Shown here: piece by piece, positions 12,101 to 21,500 of the stretch
Layout of the letters: every line of letters starts with the position of its first letter
Numbering within the stretch: the stretch's first letter is position 1
Assembly: GCA_028751875.1 (NCBI GenBank)
Contig: CM054158.1
Location: forward strand, 12,442,195 to 12,506,194
Source: Rapana venosa
Taxonomy: Eukaryota > Mollusca > Gastropoda > Neogastropoda > Muricidae
Direction of reading: 5' to 3'
DNA: 64,000 bases
The notes under the pieces: model-generated
Databases searched by the model: none
The model's input: the letters and a program-made list of their open reading frames with translations, nothing else
Told to the model about the DNA's origin: nothing
Made by a program: the position numbers and the translations under genes

Positions 12101-14932
12101 AAAACAGATTGATGTCTTGAATGCATGTCATCCACAGTTAGATCATTGTTAAAACAAATATTGTGCTTGTTATAATCTGGACCACACTTTAGGTAGTTGC
12201 GTATCATGTTCTCAAAATAATGCATAAAAAGCTACCCATATGTTGATGCATGTGCATAAGTGCATATTCTCCCACATTCACACACACACTTTCTCATAGA
12301 TGTGCACACACACACACATGCACGCTTTCTCAATCCCTACTTCTCCCTCCCTTTCCCTACCAATTTTTTTTATATTATTCAGTATCCAAACCAAAGACCA
12401 GAAAAAGATGGATCATACAAACAAAATGTGTATATGAATGGTCCGTGACAGGAACATTTTGTGCGTTATTTACGATTGTGTGTCTACAGAGCAAATCTCT
12501 GGCTGGGGATTCCAGTCTGTTGTTTTCTCCTCCTTCCATCATCAAAGACACCCTGGCTGAAGAAGTGCTGGAGGAGGTCTTCTCTCTGCCCAAGTCTGCT
12601 TCTGCTGCTGTAAGTTAGGCTGTGGTGATTGTTGGGTGTTCCCCGGCTGAACTGCTTGGGGGTCAGCCAGAATATGCACCCTGACTCCCTTATCCCACCT
12701 GAACATCAATAGGACATTGTAAACTGTGTACTGACTGCATGAGGCATTTGTGTACATGGCTACTTTTGAGTGTCTTGCCAAGGAACACCATAGCCTGGTG
12801 GTTAGGACTGTCCAGCTTCAATCCCATGGTTTCGTGAAGTCGTGGGTTCAAATCTTGGTGGCGTATGGTGAATTAAGGGTGGACATTTTTGTGATCTCCA
12901 AGGTCAACTTGTAGTGCAGACTGCCAGCCAGTATACACATGCAGAAGATAAAATATGCATGTTGAATATTCCATAATTCATGTCAGTGTTGGGTGGGTTA
13001 CAGAAACACAAACATATCCAGCATGCAACCTGTAATTCAATCTGGTGTGGAAAAATATGATAAATGGATAGAAAAATTGTGTTGTCAGTTTGTACAGAAT
13101 TTCACAATTGTGTAATGCATTTTGAATGGTACCTGTCAAAAGTAATTACTCACACTTTTATGACTGCTGCGTCAGTCGGATTTTCCAATTTTTTTCCCTG
13201 CCAGATTTAGAACTTATGTTCCCAAGAAATGTGACTGCTTGAAAGGGTCATTTCTGTATATGAGTATGCATATTATTGTGTGTTTTTTTATGAACAGATG
13301 TTTTGTTGTTTGTGTCTTTCAGAACAAGCGTAAGAGGAAATCGATCAAGAGGATTCATTTTGATGATATACCAACAAGACCTATGCTGGAATCCAAAGTA
13401 CGGGTATGATAGATATTGATAGAGTGTTTAATTTATTTTCTGTAAAATAATCTGTATAAGGGGATGGGGTTGTCAGAACACAGTTAAACACTCCCCAAGA
13501 TATGGTTAATGGAGCAGTGTTGAGTGTCGTTGCCTCTTGGATGGGGTGACAGTTCATTTGCTTTGGTTTCAGTACAGTGCCCCCAGTTCTTTAGGGTCAG
13601 GGAGGGTAAAGCAATGAGGGAGAGGAGATGGGCTTCACCCTCAAGATGCTGGCCCCTAGAGAAGCTGACATGTAGTATTCCGTTTTAAATCCTTGCAGAA
13701 AAAAATGATTGATTAAAGAAAAAGAACATCATATTGAAAAATGGAGGGGACGGGATGGCGATCTGACAGCTCCGGATGGATCCCAGTTTGAGCTACCACT
13801 GAGACACCCGTTCAAGGGGATCATTCCCCTAGAGTTAACACCAGTGCTGACTCCACTCCCCTGAAAGTCCATTGGATGGGACTAGAAACTAAAGTCCTGA
13901 GTGTGAACACATGCAGAACATCTTGCACATATGTTAAAAACCCGGTCTGCCTTTTGGAAGAGTAGGTCATTGTGTGCCGGTGGGAAGTGGATGACAAAAT
14001 TCTTACAAACACATGGACACTGGTGTCATATTTGGACATCTCTTTAAGTCAGAATGCGGCTACCGTAATGGTGGGCAAGAACAATCAAATACGCAAAATC
14101 TTACCACTGGTGAACCTTGAAGCTCTAGCCAAGGAACAGCAACAACAACAAATCATGTTTTCCTTTCAAAATGGCCGTTTGTGTCTGTAGTACTAGTTGT
14201 TTTAGGGGGGGGGTCACAGTTTGTGTCGTGTTTTTTCATACTTTCTAGGTGTGCATTGAACGTAGCAGTGCCTGAGTGATCCCCATATGTAATCTTTTTG
14301 GGGCATTAATTTTTTTTTTCAAAAAATGAATCATTACTAGTAGAACTTGTAGTAGTTGTATTAAATAATAATACATGGAATTTATATAGCGCCATATCTT
14401 GAAAACACCCCCCAAATCATAGCGCTTTTGTTCATCCCACTCATTCACATGCAGCCAGTTACAATCAATACTTTTTACAAATTCAAGTGTATACACTCAC
14501 ACGTACGCACACACATAAAGGTTATACACTTCGGCAGGGTAATGGGGTTTTGTCTGTTGAGGGCAGGGACAAAAATGAGATGGAACAAGAGAGGAGAATC
14601 TTAGGTTTTAAATAAATGAGTCTTGAGGCCAGATGAGTAATATTCTGTAAATGAGAGGTCTGCATTATTGTGATTTGTTTTTATTTTCTGCTTTGTGAAT
14701 TTTTTTAATGAATTTTTTTATAAAAACGGTGATTTGGCCAAACTCATCATCAAATATTGAATTTTGTTTCAATATTGATTGTTTTATCAGACTTTAATGA
14801 AAGCATGCTTTGTTTCAGCTCGACAACAAATTCGAAACAGTTGCATGTGGCAAGACCCCTGACCAGCTTGAGATGACCGAACTGGCAAAACGTTGTAGTA
14901 TGTCCTTCAAACCAAGGTCGCTTGTTCTGTGA
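42..14932 (+). CDS. MYB: Myb proto-oncogene family transcription factor, C-terminal part (11 exons, 5' end outside window)
   Basis: Myb proteins are nuclear transcription factors that bind DNA through N-terminal SANT/Myb repeats; those repeats lie upstream of this window. Exons joined: 42-187, 1595-1728, 2494-2520, 3162-3371, 4054-4178, 5200-5323, 5746-5874, 8564-8659, 12490-12609, 13323-13403, 14819-14932. All have AG/GT borders and every phase matches, giving 434 residues and a TGA stop. Family hallmarks seen are SPPSILRKSQRR in exon 2, TPIKNLPFSPSQFLNSP across exons 4/5, ESSPRTPTPFKHAL in exon 6 and CGKTPDQLEMTELAKR in exon 11; these are the conserved blocks of the Myb C-terminal (Cmyb_C) region and extreme C-terminus. 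B-Myb is the closest match by memory, but an invertebrate single-copy Myb is equally possible. Basic clusters KRKRKSIKR (exon 10) and KRKPNK (exon 7) could be nuclear localisation signals. Additional small exons could be missed in the 2.7-kb and 3.8-kb introns. Confidence 0.9.
735..895 (+). repeat. R1 dispersed repeat, partial copy
   Basis: Shares with the other R1 copies the order GTTGGGCATTCCC, CTTAAC, GTCACCCAGAATATGCA, CTCATCC, CACTGTGAGA. It lies directly against an R3 fragment. Confidence 0.6.
880..1012 (-). repeat. R3 dispersed repeat, partial copy
   Basis: Matches the end of R3 in minus orientation: a GATAGCCTAGGTGGTTAGAG-like head, then GAAAGTCCTTTGGATAAGACTAT. Similar blocks occur at 13745-14045 and 61515-61860. 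Confidence 0.55.
1140..1481. repeat. Degenerate TACAC/ACAATAC repeat ending in a poly-C run
   Basis: Imperfect ACAC-, TACAC- and AATACA-type units followed by 17 C (1465-1481), upstream of Myb exon b. Confidence 0.6.
1595..1728 (+). CDS. MYB: Myb exon b
   Basis: Acceptor TAG, donor GTGAGG. It completes the split codon as Asp and ends SPPSILRKSQRRKH, the conserved Myb block preceding the C-terminal domain. Confidence 0.85.
1855..2320. repeat. Degenerate TGTAT/TATTG tandem repeat
   Basis: About 460 bp of imperfect 5-6-bp units (TATTG, TGTTG, GTGTAT) in the Myb intron downstream of exon b. Its complement-like counterpart, built of ACAC/TACAC/ACAATAC units, lies upstream of the same exon at 1140-1460. 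Confidence 0.7.
2494..2520 (+). CDS. MYB: Myb candidate 27-nt microexon
   Basis: TTTTTTCTGCAG precedes and GTGAGT follows a 27-nt segment that is in phase 0 on both sides and codes for KFARKHSPA. Skipping or including it preserves the frame, so it may be alternative. The call rests on splice signals alone. Confidence 0.5.
3162..3371 (+). CDS. MYB: Myb exon d with acidic tract
   Basis: Acceptor TTTCAG, donor GTAAGT. Seventy codons: KPFRRIREDPLLM, then an Asp/Glu-rich stretch of about 27 residues encoded by GAT-rich DNA (3208-3286), then TPTGTPIKNLPFSPSQ, which is a Myb C-terminal-domain hallmark. Confidence 0.9.
3420..3690 (+). repeat. R2 tRNA-derived SINE
   Basis: Head GTAGAGTGGTTAAGAC resembles a pol III A box and GGGTTCAATTC a B box. 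These are followed by a body shared with other copies: CTCCCAGGTCAACTTAAAGTGC, then AAAGATCCTGTAATTCATGTCAGC, then ATCCAGCATGCA. The tRNA-derived class is inferred from the box arrangement. Confidence 0.7.
4054..4178 (+). CDS. MYB: Myb exon e
   Basis: Acceptor GTCCAG, donor GTAGGT. Begins FLNSPEAAYGSGKLTSTPV, continuing the FSPSQFLN block of exon d, and ends with two bases of a Gly codon. Confidence 0.85.
4530..4665 (+). repeat. R3 fragment
   Basis: ACAAGATGTTACC...GCACATGGGATCTTAGAG...CTCATCCAAAGGACTTTGTC matches the middle-to-end part of the R3 copy at 61515-61860. Confidence 0.5.
4795..5065 (+). repeat. R1 dispersed repeat
   Basis: Shares CACTGTGAGA, GATGAGAAGTTTGCAT, AAGTACCTTACCATATAG, CAGCCACACTC, GGATTTTTTCTCC, GGCTGAAGACAATCTCAACC and CTGGCACTTAGCTTACATCA with the copies at 10.2, 22.9 and 54.6 kb. 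Confidence 0.65.
5200..5323 (+). CDS. MYB: Myb exon f
   Basis: Acceptor TTTCACAG, donor GTAGGT. Contains LESSPRTPTPFKHALAEVE, the most diagnostic Myb C-terminal motif. The alternative CAG four bases downstream breaks the frame, so the start at 5200 is preferred. Confidence 0.92.
5746..5874 (+). CDS. MYB: Myb exon g
   Basis: Acceptor CTTACACAG, donor GTAGTG. Forty-three codons including LNDLGEVLKDCETGYEAD and the basic HSKRKPNKE. Confidence 0.85.
5875..8563 (+). other. Myb intron (2.7 kb), no gene seen
   Basis: AT-rich intron with T tracts and short G runs near 8260-8370. No coding exon or recognised repeat family was found. Confidence 0.5.
8564..8659 (+). CDS. MYB: Myb exon h
   Basis: Acceptor CTGCAG, donor GTAAGA. 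Thirty-two codons, basic then acidic, ending FLLSPETP. Phase 0 on both sides. Confidence 0.8.
10205..10525 (+). repeat. R1 dispersed repeat
   Basis: Near full-length member of R1 (about 320 bp) in a Myb intron: CTTAACACC...AGAATATGC...AATGAATGAGAAGTTT...GGCTGAAGACAGCCTTAAC...GGCTTGGGCCATG. Confidence 0.65.
11858..11934 (+). repeat. Perfect 31-bp inverted repeat (hairpin) in a Myb intron
   Basis: Arms 11858-11888 and 11904-11934 are exact reverse complements, separated by a 15-nt AT-rich loop. A degraded third copy of part of the arm (CTCAGTTCTGCTGGAAATGAG-like) follows at about 11939. The total length of 77 nt resembles a pre-miRNA or a foldback element, but no function can be shown from the sequence. 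Confidence 0.9.
12490..12609 (+). CDS. MYB: Myb exon i
   Basis: Acceptor CTACAG, donor GTAAGT. Forty codons: SPPSIIKDTLAEEVLEEVF flanked by Ser/Ala-rich sequence. Phase 0 on both sides. Confidence 0.8.
12640..12785 (+). repeat. R1 dispersed repeat, 5' part
   Basis: TTGGGTGTTCCCCGGCTGAAC, GTCAGCCAGAATATGCA, then a shortened remainder ending at a TTGCCAAGGAAC junction with the adjoining R2 SINE. Confidence 0.6.
12785..13055 (+). repeat. R2 tRNA-derived SINE
   Basis: AGCCTGGTGGTTAGGAC (A-box-like), GTGGGTTCAAATCTTGG (B-box-like), then the shared R2 body through TCCAGCATGCAACCTGTAATTC. It directly follows an R1 fragment. Confidence 0.75.
13323..13403 (+). CDS. MYB: Myb exon j
   Basis: Acceptor TCTTTCAG, donor GTATGA (weaker than consensus). 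Twenty-seven codons, NKRKRKSIKRIHFDD then PMLESKVR; a likely nuclear localisation signal. Confidence 0.8.
13505..13680 (+). repeat. R4 SINE, 3' part
   Basis: Contains CAGTACAGTGCCCCCAGTTC, TTTAGGGTCAGGGAGGGTAAAG, GAGGGAGAGGAGATGGGC and ATGCTGGCCCCTAGAGAA, shared with the copies at 45730-46041 and 58969-59225. The 5S-like segment is missing or very degraded in this copy. Confidence 0.65.
13745..14045 (-). repeat. R3 dispersed repeat
   Basis: Reverse-complement copy: CACTCCCCTGAAAGTCCATT, AACACATGCAGAACATCTTGC and GGAAGAGTAGGTCATTGTG match the copies at 57405-57665 (same strand) and 61515-61860 (opposite strand). An R6 piece follows it. Confidence 0.7.
14045..14115 (+). repeat. R6 short repeat (GTCAGAATGCGGCTACC)
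   Basis: AAGTCAGAATGCGGCTACCG followed by TAATGGTGGGCAAGAAC. Similar pieces occur at 16798-16875, 20295-20360, 25025-25085 and 62320-62405. Confidence 0.55.
14370..14480 (+). repeat. R5 'TATATAGCGC' repeat
   Basis: AATAATAATACATGGAATTTATATAGCGCCATATCTTG then ATAGCGCTTTTG. The second copy is at 56272-56350. From memory, similar 'tatatagcgc' repeats are common in marine invertebrate genomes. Confidence 0.6.
14819..14932 (+). CDS. MYB: Myb terminal coding exon with stop
   Basis: Acceptor TTTCAG. Codes for LDNKFETVACGKTPDQLEM and ends SFKPRSLVL followed by TGA. The C/GKTPDQL block and hydrophobic last residues match the C-terminus of vertebrate Myb proteins. Confidence 0.9.
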   Translation, partial: LDNKFETVACGKTPDQLEMTELAKRCSMSFKPRSLVL

Positions 14933-16527
14933 ACCTTCGGCAAATCAGTTTCTGCATGTTTCCTTCCTTCACCACGAGTTTTCCCATCTGACCCAACAGT
15001 TTGTTTGTCAGCACTTTCTTGGAAGAGCAAGTCATCGTACTATCTACATGCTGGAAGTGCTTTCTTCACAAGTCTTTTTTTAATTTTTTATAGTTATTTG
15101 GGGGGTTTGGTGTTAGCCTTCAAGCTGGATTCTTTCTTTTTCCTTTTTTTTGGGGGGGTGACAGTCTTCAAGCTGAGAGTGTTATCTTCAGATCCTTCCC
15201 CCTGCCCTACCTACAGAGTGTGTGTTGCCTGTGAACGGATTTTGGCCAACAGAACAAATGAGGAAGTGTGCACTGATGAAAGACAGAGTTTCGATGTGTA
15301 AGTTGTTGACGCTTAATAAGTGAATCGTTTTAGCTTGTTGGACATTACCACGGAATGCAAGTTAGACCACAATTCTGCATGTCGTCACACCTTTGCAAAA
15401 CTTCTTCTTCCCCCTTAAAATCTCTTGGGAGTCTGCACTGAAGAGCTGTTCACCAACTTCCTCGACCTATGTTGGCTGCAGAAACTTGAAACAAGTAGCT
15501 TTTACTGCCGCACTGTGCATCATGATTTTGTTTCACAACATTTTTTCCCGGACACTTTGAAACCAGGAAATAAGGACACCTCAACTTTATGTTTTCTTCT
15601 GAGACTGGTTAACTCAAAAACTCAACAGATGATTAACAATTTGTGGTGAACTGATAAATTTCTCTGTGTACTTCAAAAACGAAAAGCGTTGTTCAAAAAG
15701 AGGGGTGGTTGTCTGCCAAATGTGACGCTGCACCACATAAGGAGTTGCACTGCACTGGAGGTCAGTTTTAAGTTGTTAACATGTTGTTAATCTGCAGTGA
15801 AAAGGCTATTCAATACAGAAAACAGATTGAAAATTGGACAGTTCTATTAACAGTTATTACAAACTGAAAGGGTAGACAGCAGAAAATGGCAAAATGAGAA
15901 ATTGGCAAGTTTTTTTGCACCATAATAGGTGGTCAGAATGAAGGTTGGTTTTTAAAGCAAAATTATGCCTTGATACTTCAGTACAAGAGAGAATAATGGC
16001 TATAGTTTTATACTCAAAATCAACAACCTGACCCCCACGTGCCTAAAATGGCTCCTAGCGGAAAAGTGGTGGGGGGTGCAAAGTGACTCATTTGGTGGTG
16101 GAGCGTCGCATTAATGTGTGTTAGAGTTTGTTTGTGGAATGGATATTTGTGCTTGCTTGTTCGAGGTTTGTGTATCTGCTAGTGTGTCTTTTCTGCTACA
16201 ATGTTGACAGGTTGTGTTCATATTTCCATGACCGTTTTTAGAGTGTGTTAGTAAATTATAAGTGTTAATGACATGAAGGCATCTGCTGCCTTGTTGGACT
16301 TAAGAACATTTTCACATCTATTTTTAGATTTAAAAAATGGTTCCCACTTGGATTTACAAGAGATGCAATTCCCCACTTGACCATATAAAGTATTAATAGA
16401 GAAGTTGTAAGTGGTTACCTGCTCTGGTTTTCCTCCACTACTATATCTGCATTAATATATTTTTAGATAGATATGCTTTTTCTTTTCTGGTAAGTTTTAA
16501 GTTTGGGGGGTTCTTTCTCTTTTTTTT

Positions 16528-16555
16528 GGGGGGGGGGGGGGGGGGGGGGGGGGGG
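16528..16555 (+). repeat. Poly-G run (28 nt)
   Basis: Uninterrupted G28 in the Myb 3' flank; prone to length error in sequencing. Confidence 0.9.
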
Positions 16556-16797
16556 TGCATTTGTTTAGGATTTTTTTTTTGTTTAAAAAAAAAGGGAAAT
16601 AATGATGATAATAATAAAAACTGAAGCATAGTAAGCATAAAAAACAGGTGTTGAAATAAATCGGGAAACCACCCAAAAAAATTAATCAGTTTTTTATTCA
16701 CAATAGCAGGCTTTTCCGTTTATGGTAGAATAGGGTCATTGCTGTTTTTCGTGTCTGGACTCTGTGCAGACACGAAATTTTAAACAAAAATGAAATC

Positions 16798-16875
16798 TTA
16801 GAGTCAGAATGTGGCTACCTTAAATGGTGGACAAAAGCAGTCGCAGACACAAAATTATCACTGTTCGTGAACCTC
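16798..16875 (+). repeat. R6 short repeat
   Basis: GAGTCAGAATGTGGCTACC then TTAAATGGTGGACAAAAGC, the same core as the copy at 14045. Confidence 0.5.
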
Positions 16876-17499
16876 GTAACTCAGGGGGGAAGGGTGGGGG
16901 GGCATGGATATAATGATAGTGAAGGTAGCCTTGAGATAGAATCCTTTGACAAAGTTGAGATTTTGGGCAATGATGCTAGTCATCCTGACCTTGAGATGAC
17001 AATCCCATCATTGCTTACTACATGATGGGGATGAAATCATGCACCTGGCTAAGTTAGCTGGACACCCGGATTAGCAGCTTGTTGTTCCAGAGGAAGAAAG
17101 TACAATAGAAGGGAACATAGTCATGGACAGCCCTTTGTTAAAAAAATTTTTTTTTTTAATTGTCCAGTGTTTTTTAGTTTTTTTTCTCTGGGGTTTCTTT
17201 TATTTTGTTGTTTGTTTATTTTATTTATGTATTTTATCTCTTTTACTTATCTATTTATAAGTTTATACATGTACATTTAGGAGTGGCGTTGTATTGTGTA
17301 GTTTGTCAGATGCATGATCTGAAGGTACCATAGGGTGCAGGGGATTTTTTTTTCCCTACTGGATTCCCTTTGCAGGTTCTTTGGAAGATTAAGAACTGAT
17401 GAGTGCAGCTGCACGCATAACGACATTTTTTGTCTTTGGGTTTTTTGTTTGGGGTTGGTTTTTTTTCACTCGTAACAACTTCTGCACATGTTAAAAAAT

Positions 17500-17690
17500 C
17501 CATCCATCTTTCCTAGAATAGGCCAGCTATGGCTAGTGGCATGGATGACACAAGCATACCCAGCTTGCAGCTTGTGCTTTGGTGAGGGATGAACTCCACT
17601 AGATTTGACTAGACAAAGGCATACCACCTGAAAAATTGTGTGTTGTTGCCCCAATGACCCCTCAAGGAGTTATGACCATCTGCAATGTTT
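17500..17690. repeat. Dispersed repeat piece shared with 46480-46600
   Basis: TAGAATAGGCCAGCTATGGC, GTGGCATGGATGACA and ATACCCAGCTTGCAG are the reverse complement of a stretch near 46500-46565 (CTGGGTATGTTCATGTCATC, CACTGGCCACAGCTGGCC). Confidence 0.5.
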
Positions 17691-18414
17691 CTGGTTGTTT
17701 GATTTTTTTCCTGAGACAGGGAAGTTGCAGCAGTGAACATAAAAGTCATGGATGACTGATATGTTTATGGCTTTTCTTTGTTTAATATTAAAACTGTTGC
17801 TGAGTTAGTTTGCCATGCAACTACATCTTCCCTCTTTTCGTTTTATAGAATAGAGACTGAGATATAAGGCAGCAAGTATTTATTTGCAGTTGGTAATAAA
17901 TGTGTAAATGTGCCAGGTAATGTGTGAGTATGCCTTGAAAATAAGTAATTTATTCCCTCAACCCCTTCTAGTTACTGCTCTATTTATAATCAAGAATGTG
18001 TAGGTGTGGAGTTTGATGATCCAAAACATGCAGCATTACCTTTTAAACATAAACTTAGAATGCTAGAGGTTTTGAGAAAGCCTGTTGAGGGTAACTATGT
18101 GTTCAGTAGGATTTTAATATTTTTTATACAAGATTTTGGTAATATTTTTAAGGTTATTCCCCGCTTCAAAGTTTGTTGAAACAAAGTTTAGTTGGTGAAT
18201 CTTTTCTGTGTGATTTTTGAGAATTCCTGTTTGATTAAGAAGTTCAAATTGTTCATTGTTGCTTGGTTGTTGATCAGAAATAAAAGATCCCTTTTCCAAA
18301 ACTGAAGGGAAAACCTCTGAATTTGCTGAATTTGTTTCTCTTTCTGTGTCCTCACATTGGATGGGAATCACGGTGGAATGCATCATGTCTGATCTTCCCC
18401 TGTGCTTTAGATCT

Positions 18415-18700
18415 CTGCAGGACATCTGGCCTCAGCCGACACATCCTGTCTACAGAGCAGTTAATTATGGATTGTTAATACATATGCATATTTGATGTTC
18501 TGCGTGTGTGTTTATACATGAAGGGAATTAAGACACTGGCAGGTCTGCACTTTCAGTTGACCTGAACAATTATTTAAAAAATTTTTAATCACTGCCCTTA
18601 ACTCACCAAACACTGCAGAGATTGACCTTTGGAATTGACATCCAGTCTTAACCACTTACTTGGCTGTGGCATCCATCCAATCTTGTATTCAAACACATTC
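18415..18700 (-). repeat. R2 tRNA-derived SINE
   Basis: Reverse-complement copy: CTGCAGGACATCTGGCCTCA, CTGGCAGGTCTGCACTTTCA, GTTGACCTG, then CTTAACCACTTACTTGGCTG (A-box end). Confidence 0.65.
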
Positions 18701-20294
18701 ACAGTTTAACAAATCAAATGATTTCATCACTTTTATTTCGATATAATCATTTGTCATCAAAGTATAAAAAAAAATTAAAGCAAATAACACATTTATGCAA
18801 CATTTCTAAGCAATCAGTACCTTCTTTGAAACCATATTTTAACACTGGATAGCACGTTTTATTGAAAGACAAACAAGTAGTGTAAATATAATCTTTACAT
18901 ATGCTGGGAACAATCCAGCGGATAAAGTAAGTCCCATCTCCATAAACAAGTATGCTGCTGTTTACAGCATTTGTGGCAGGCTTTGTGGAACAATTGATTA
19001 TAACCAAAACAAACACAAGTATGTCAGTCCAACATCAAAGTAGATTTTGTTACCTATCTAATCAAATGCATGAAAACTTAAAAAAAGCAAAACGACAGTA
19101 AATGCATTTTGTGATTATTTTCAACAGCCACCTGCACATTTTTGGAGCAAATAACATAACCCTATCCCCTTTATCTCAATTTTAAACAAATATAACAGAT
19201 TTTCTTATCTTGAAGTCACTGTCACACTGACCCAACCCGTTTGTTCAAGATTGAAAACAAGTAAAAGCAAAAGATAAATTCAGCACTTAAGTACTAGTAA
19301 AAATTAATTTAGGATATATCTCCCAGTGTGGGTCATTATCCTACTTTTAAATCAGAAGATTAAAAACAATAAAGTCTAGGCATAAACATACCAAAATTTC
19401 AACACAAAAATGCCTAACTAGCAAATAGTGTATACATCCCAGATGCAAGAGAAAAAAGTAACAAGAAAAAGATCTAGTTCAGATCTACATCACAGAGAAA
19501 ACAATTTTTTAAAAACCAACAAAGAATGGGGACGAGCGAATGACAGATTTGCAGAATTTTTCTAGTTTTAGTGGGTTTTTTCCTTTTAGGCAAAACAATT
19601 AACAGATAAGACAAAAAAAAGTAGTGACAAAAACTTGGGCGGGGGGAACCAGAAAGGCTGACGGAAAGGAACAATTTTAAAGGACAGAGTTTAGGCAGTG
19701 ATAACAGTGGATATTTCAACAATGCTGCTACATGATAAAGCAAAACCAGTGCTCAATCTGATGATCATAAAAGCTCTAAATGGGGAGGGGGGGGGGGTGG
19801 ATCAAATAATTATACATGTTAAAGATCCTGTACTTCATATAGTTGGCTATGAAAATGCATACTCAGGTTGCACCCAGTACCTGGAGAGAGAATTGGGATC
19901 TGCCAGGTTCATCTTCCCCAAGAGACGCTGCCTGAAGAATGCAGTGCCCTATGTCCCAATAACTCCTTAAGGAGTTAAAGACTGCTGCAAGTTACTGGGA
20001 ACTGCCACTACTAGGGTTTGCTTTTATCCATTAGGAAAAGCGCAAGTGTGGGTCACAGACATGAAAAATACCCTGTTCATCTAAAGGGTTCTATTACAAG
20101 AATCACAGAGTGGTTTTCAAAGTCCAACAACAGTGCAAAATAAATCGCCAAAAAATGTCAGGGGAAAAAAAAGATTTAAAACAACAAATCAAAAGAAAAC
20201 GTTCAAGAAATAAATTCTGCAGAAAAACGGTCGCTGCTGCGGATAAGGAAATGGGATTCCTAGCGAGCAAATAACTTTGTTGACTAAAGATATC

Positions 20295-20360
20295 CCTGAA
20301 GACAGAATGTGGCTATCTTAAAGAACTTGCAAATGGTCACGAACGTAAACATTCACCAGT
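20295..20360 (+). repeat. R6 short repeat
   Basis: GACAGAATGTGGCTATCTTA core followed by GGTCACGAACG. Confidence 0.4.
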
Positions 20361-21000
20361 GTTCAACCCAAGTTTCTTCTGGGGAATGGAAGCGTATATG
20401 TAAGATATTAAAACAAAACGAACAATAAAAATCATCACAAATGAAAATGCTCTAACATGAAAATATCTTTTCAAAGCTGGTTAAAAAAAAAAAGAAAATC
20501 AAAATAAGTGCATGCAGTCTTGTGCATGGTTTGGCAGGGGTGTGTATGTGCGAGCGAATGAGGAATCTAAACTGGAAGCATCAAGAGCATTTACGGTAAA
20601 TATTGCTTAATGTTGAGACCATGGTGCAACTACGATTCTGAAATTACCCTCTCCCCCTTCTTGTCCTATCTAAAACGTTTGTATTCTGTATGCTATTCAA
20701 TTCTTCGTACAACTTTTCAGATAAAAAGCTAGCACTCTTAGGGTTAAGCAAGTATTCAATATTATTTCAAGGCAAGCACCAGAAAATGCTTTTGGGCTTC
20801 CACAATAGAAAAATTATGTAAAACGAAAAGTGGCCAAAAAAGCCATTTGTGTCATGTACTATGTGTATATTCAGGAACACTTTGCCAGCCTGAAAGTAAT
20901 AATATACTGATCTCAGTATGCAACACAGCAGATATTTTGATTATGTCTTGGCAAAGCCATAATAAATTCAGGAAAAACTATGGAAAAAGAAAAAAATTTA

Positions 21001-21500
21001 NNNNNNNNNNNNNNNNNNNNNNNNNNNNNNNNNNNNNNNNNNNNNNNNNNNNNNNNNNNNNNNNNNNNNNNNNNNNNNNNNNNNNNNNNNNNNNNNNNNN
21101 NNNNNNNNNNNNNNNNNNNNNNNNNNNNNNNNNNNNNNNNNNNNNNNNNNNNNNNNNNNNNNNNNNNNNNNNNNNNNNNNNNNNNNNNNNNNNNNNNNNN
21201 NNNNNNNNNNNNNNNNNNNNNNNNNNNNNNNNNNNNNNNNNNNNNNNNNNNNNNNNNNNNNNNNNNNNNNNNNNNNNNNNNNNNNNNNNNNNNNNNNNNN
21301 NNNNNNNNNNNNNNNNNNNNNNNNNNNNNNNNNNNNNNNNNNNNNNNNNNNNNNNNNNNNNNNNNNNNNNNNNNNNNNNNNNNNNNNNNNNNNNNNNNNN
21401 NNNNNNNNNNNNNNNNNNNNNNNNNNNNNNNNNNNNNNNNNNNNNNNNNNNNNNNNNNNNNNNNNNNNNNNNNNNNNNNNNNNNNNNNNNNNNNNNNNNN
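21001..21500. other. Assembly gap (500 N)
   Basis: Exactly 500 unknown bases, a typical scaffold placeholder, so the true distance is unknown. It cuts the 5' part of the LINE fossil that begins immediately after it. Confidence 1.

Larger units (their letters stand above)
8660..12489 (+). other. Myb intron (3.8 kb) with repeats
   Basis: Holds a CT/CTAT microsatellite (9205-9246), fragments related to the R2 SINE head (9700-9900), an R1 copy (10205-10525), a roughly three-unit internal duplication around 10600-10815 (TATGTAAC-TTGAA-type units) and the hairpin at 11858-11934. No additional exon was recognised. Confidence 0.5.
14933..20999 (+). other. Myb 3' flank / probable 3' UTR and intergenic sequence
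   Basis: No coding exon was recognised here. The first ~1.5 kb is probably Myb 3' UTR; AATAAA hexamers at 16655-16660 and 17895-17900 are candidate poly(A) signals, neither proven. The stretch also holds a 28-nt G run (16528-16555), an R6 repeat (16798-16875) and a minus-strand R2 SINE (18415-18700). The plus strand is T/G-rich before about 18.7 kb and A/C-rich after it. Confidence 0.5.

Noticed and set aside
12785..13055. tRNA gene
   Set aside because: A- and B-box-like blocks are present, but no cloverleaf with acceptor stem can be drawn; the segment is part of a repeated SINE.
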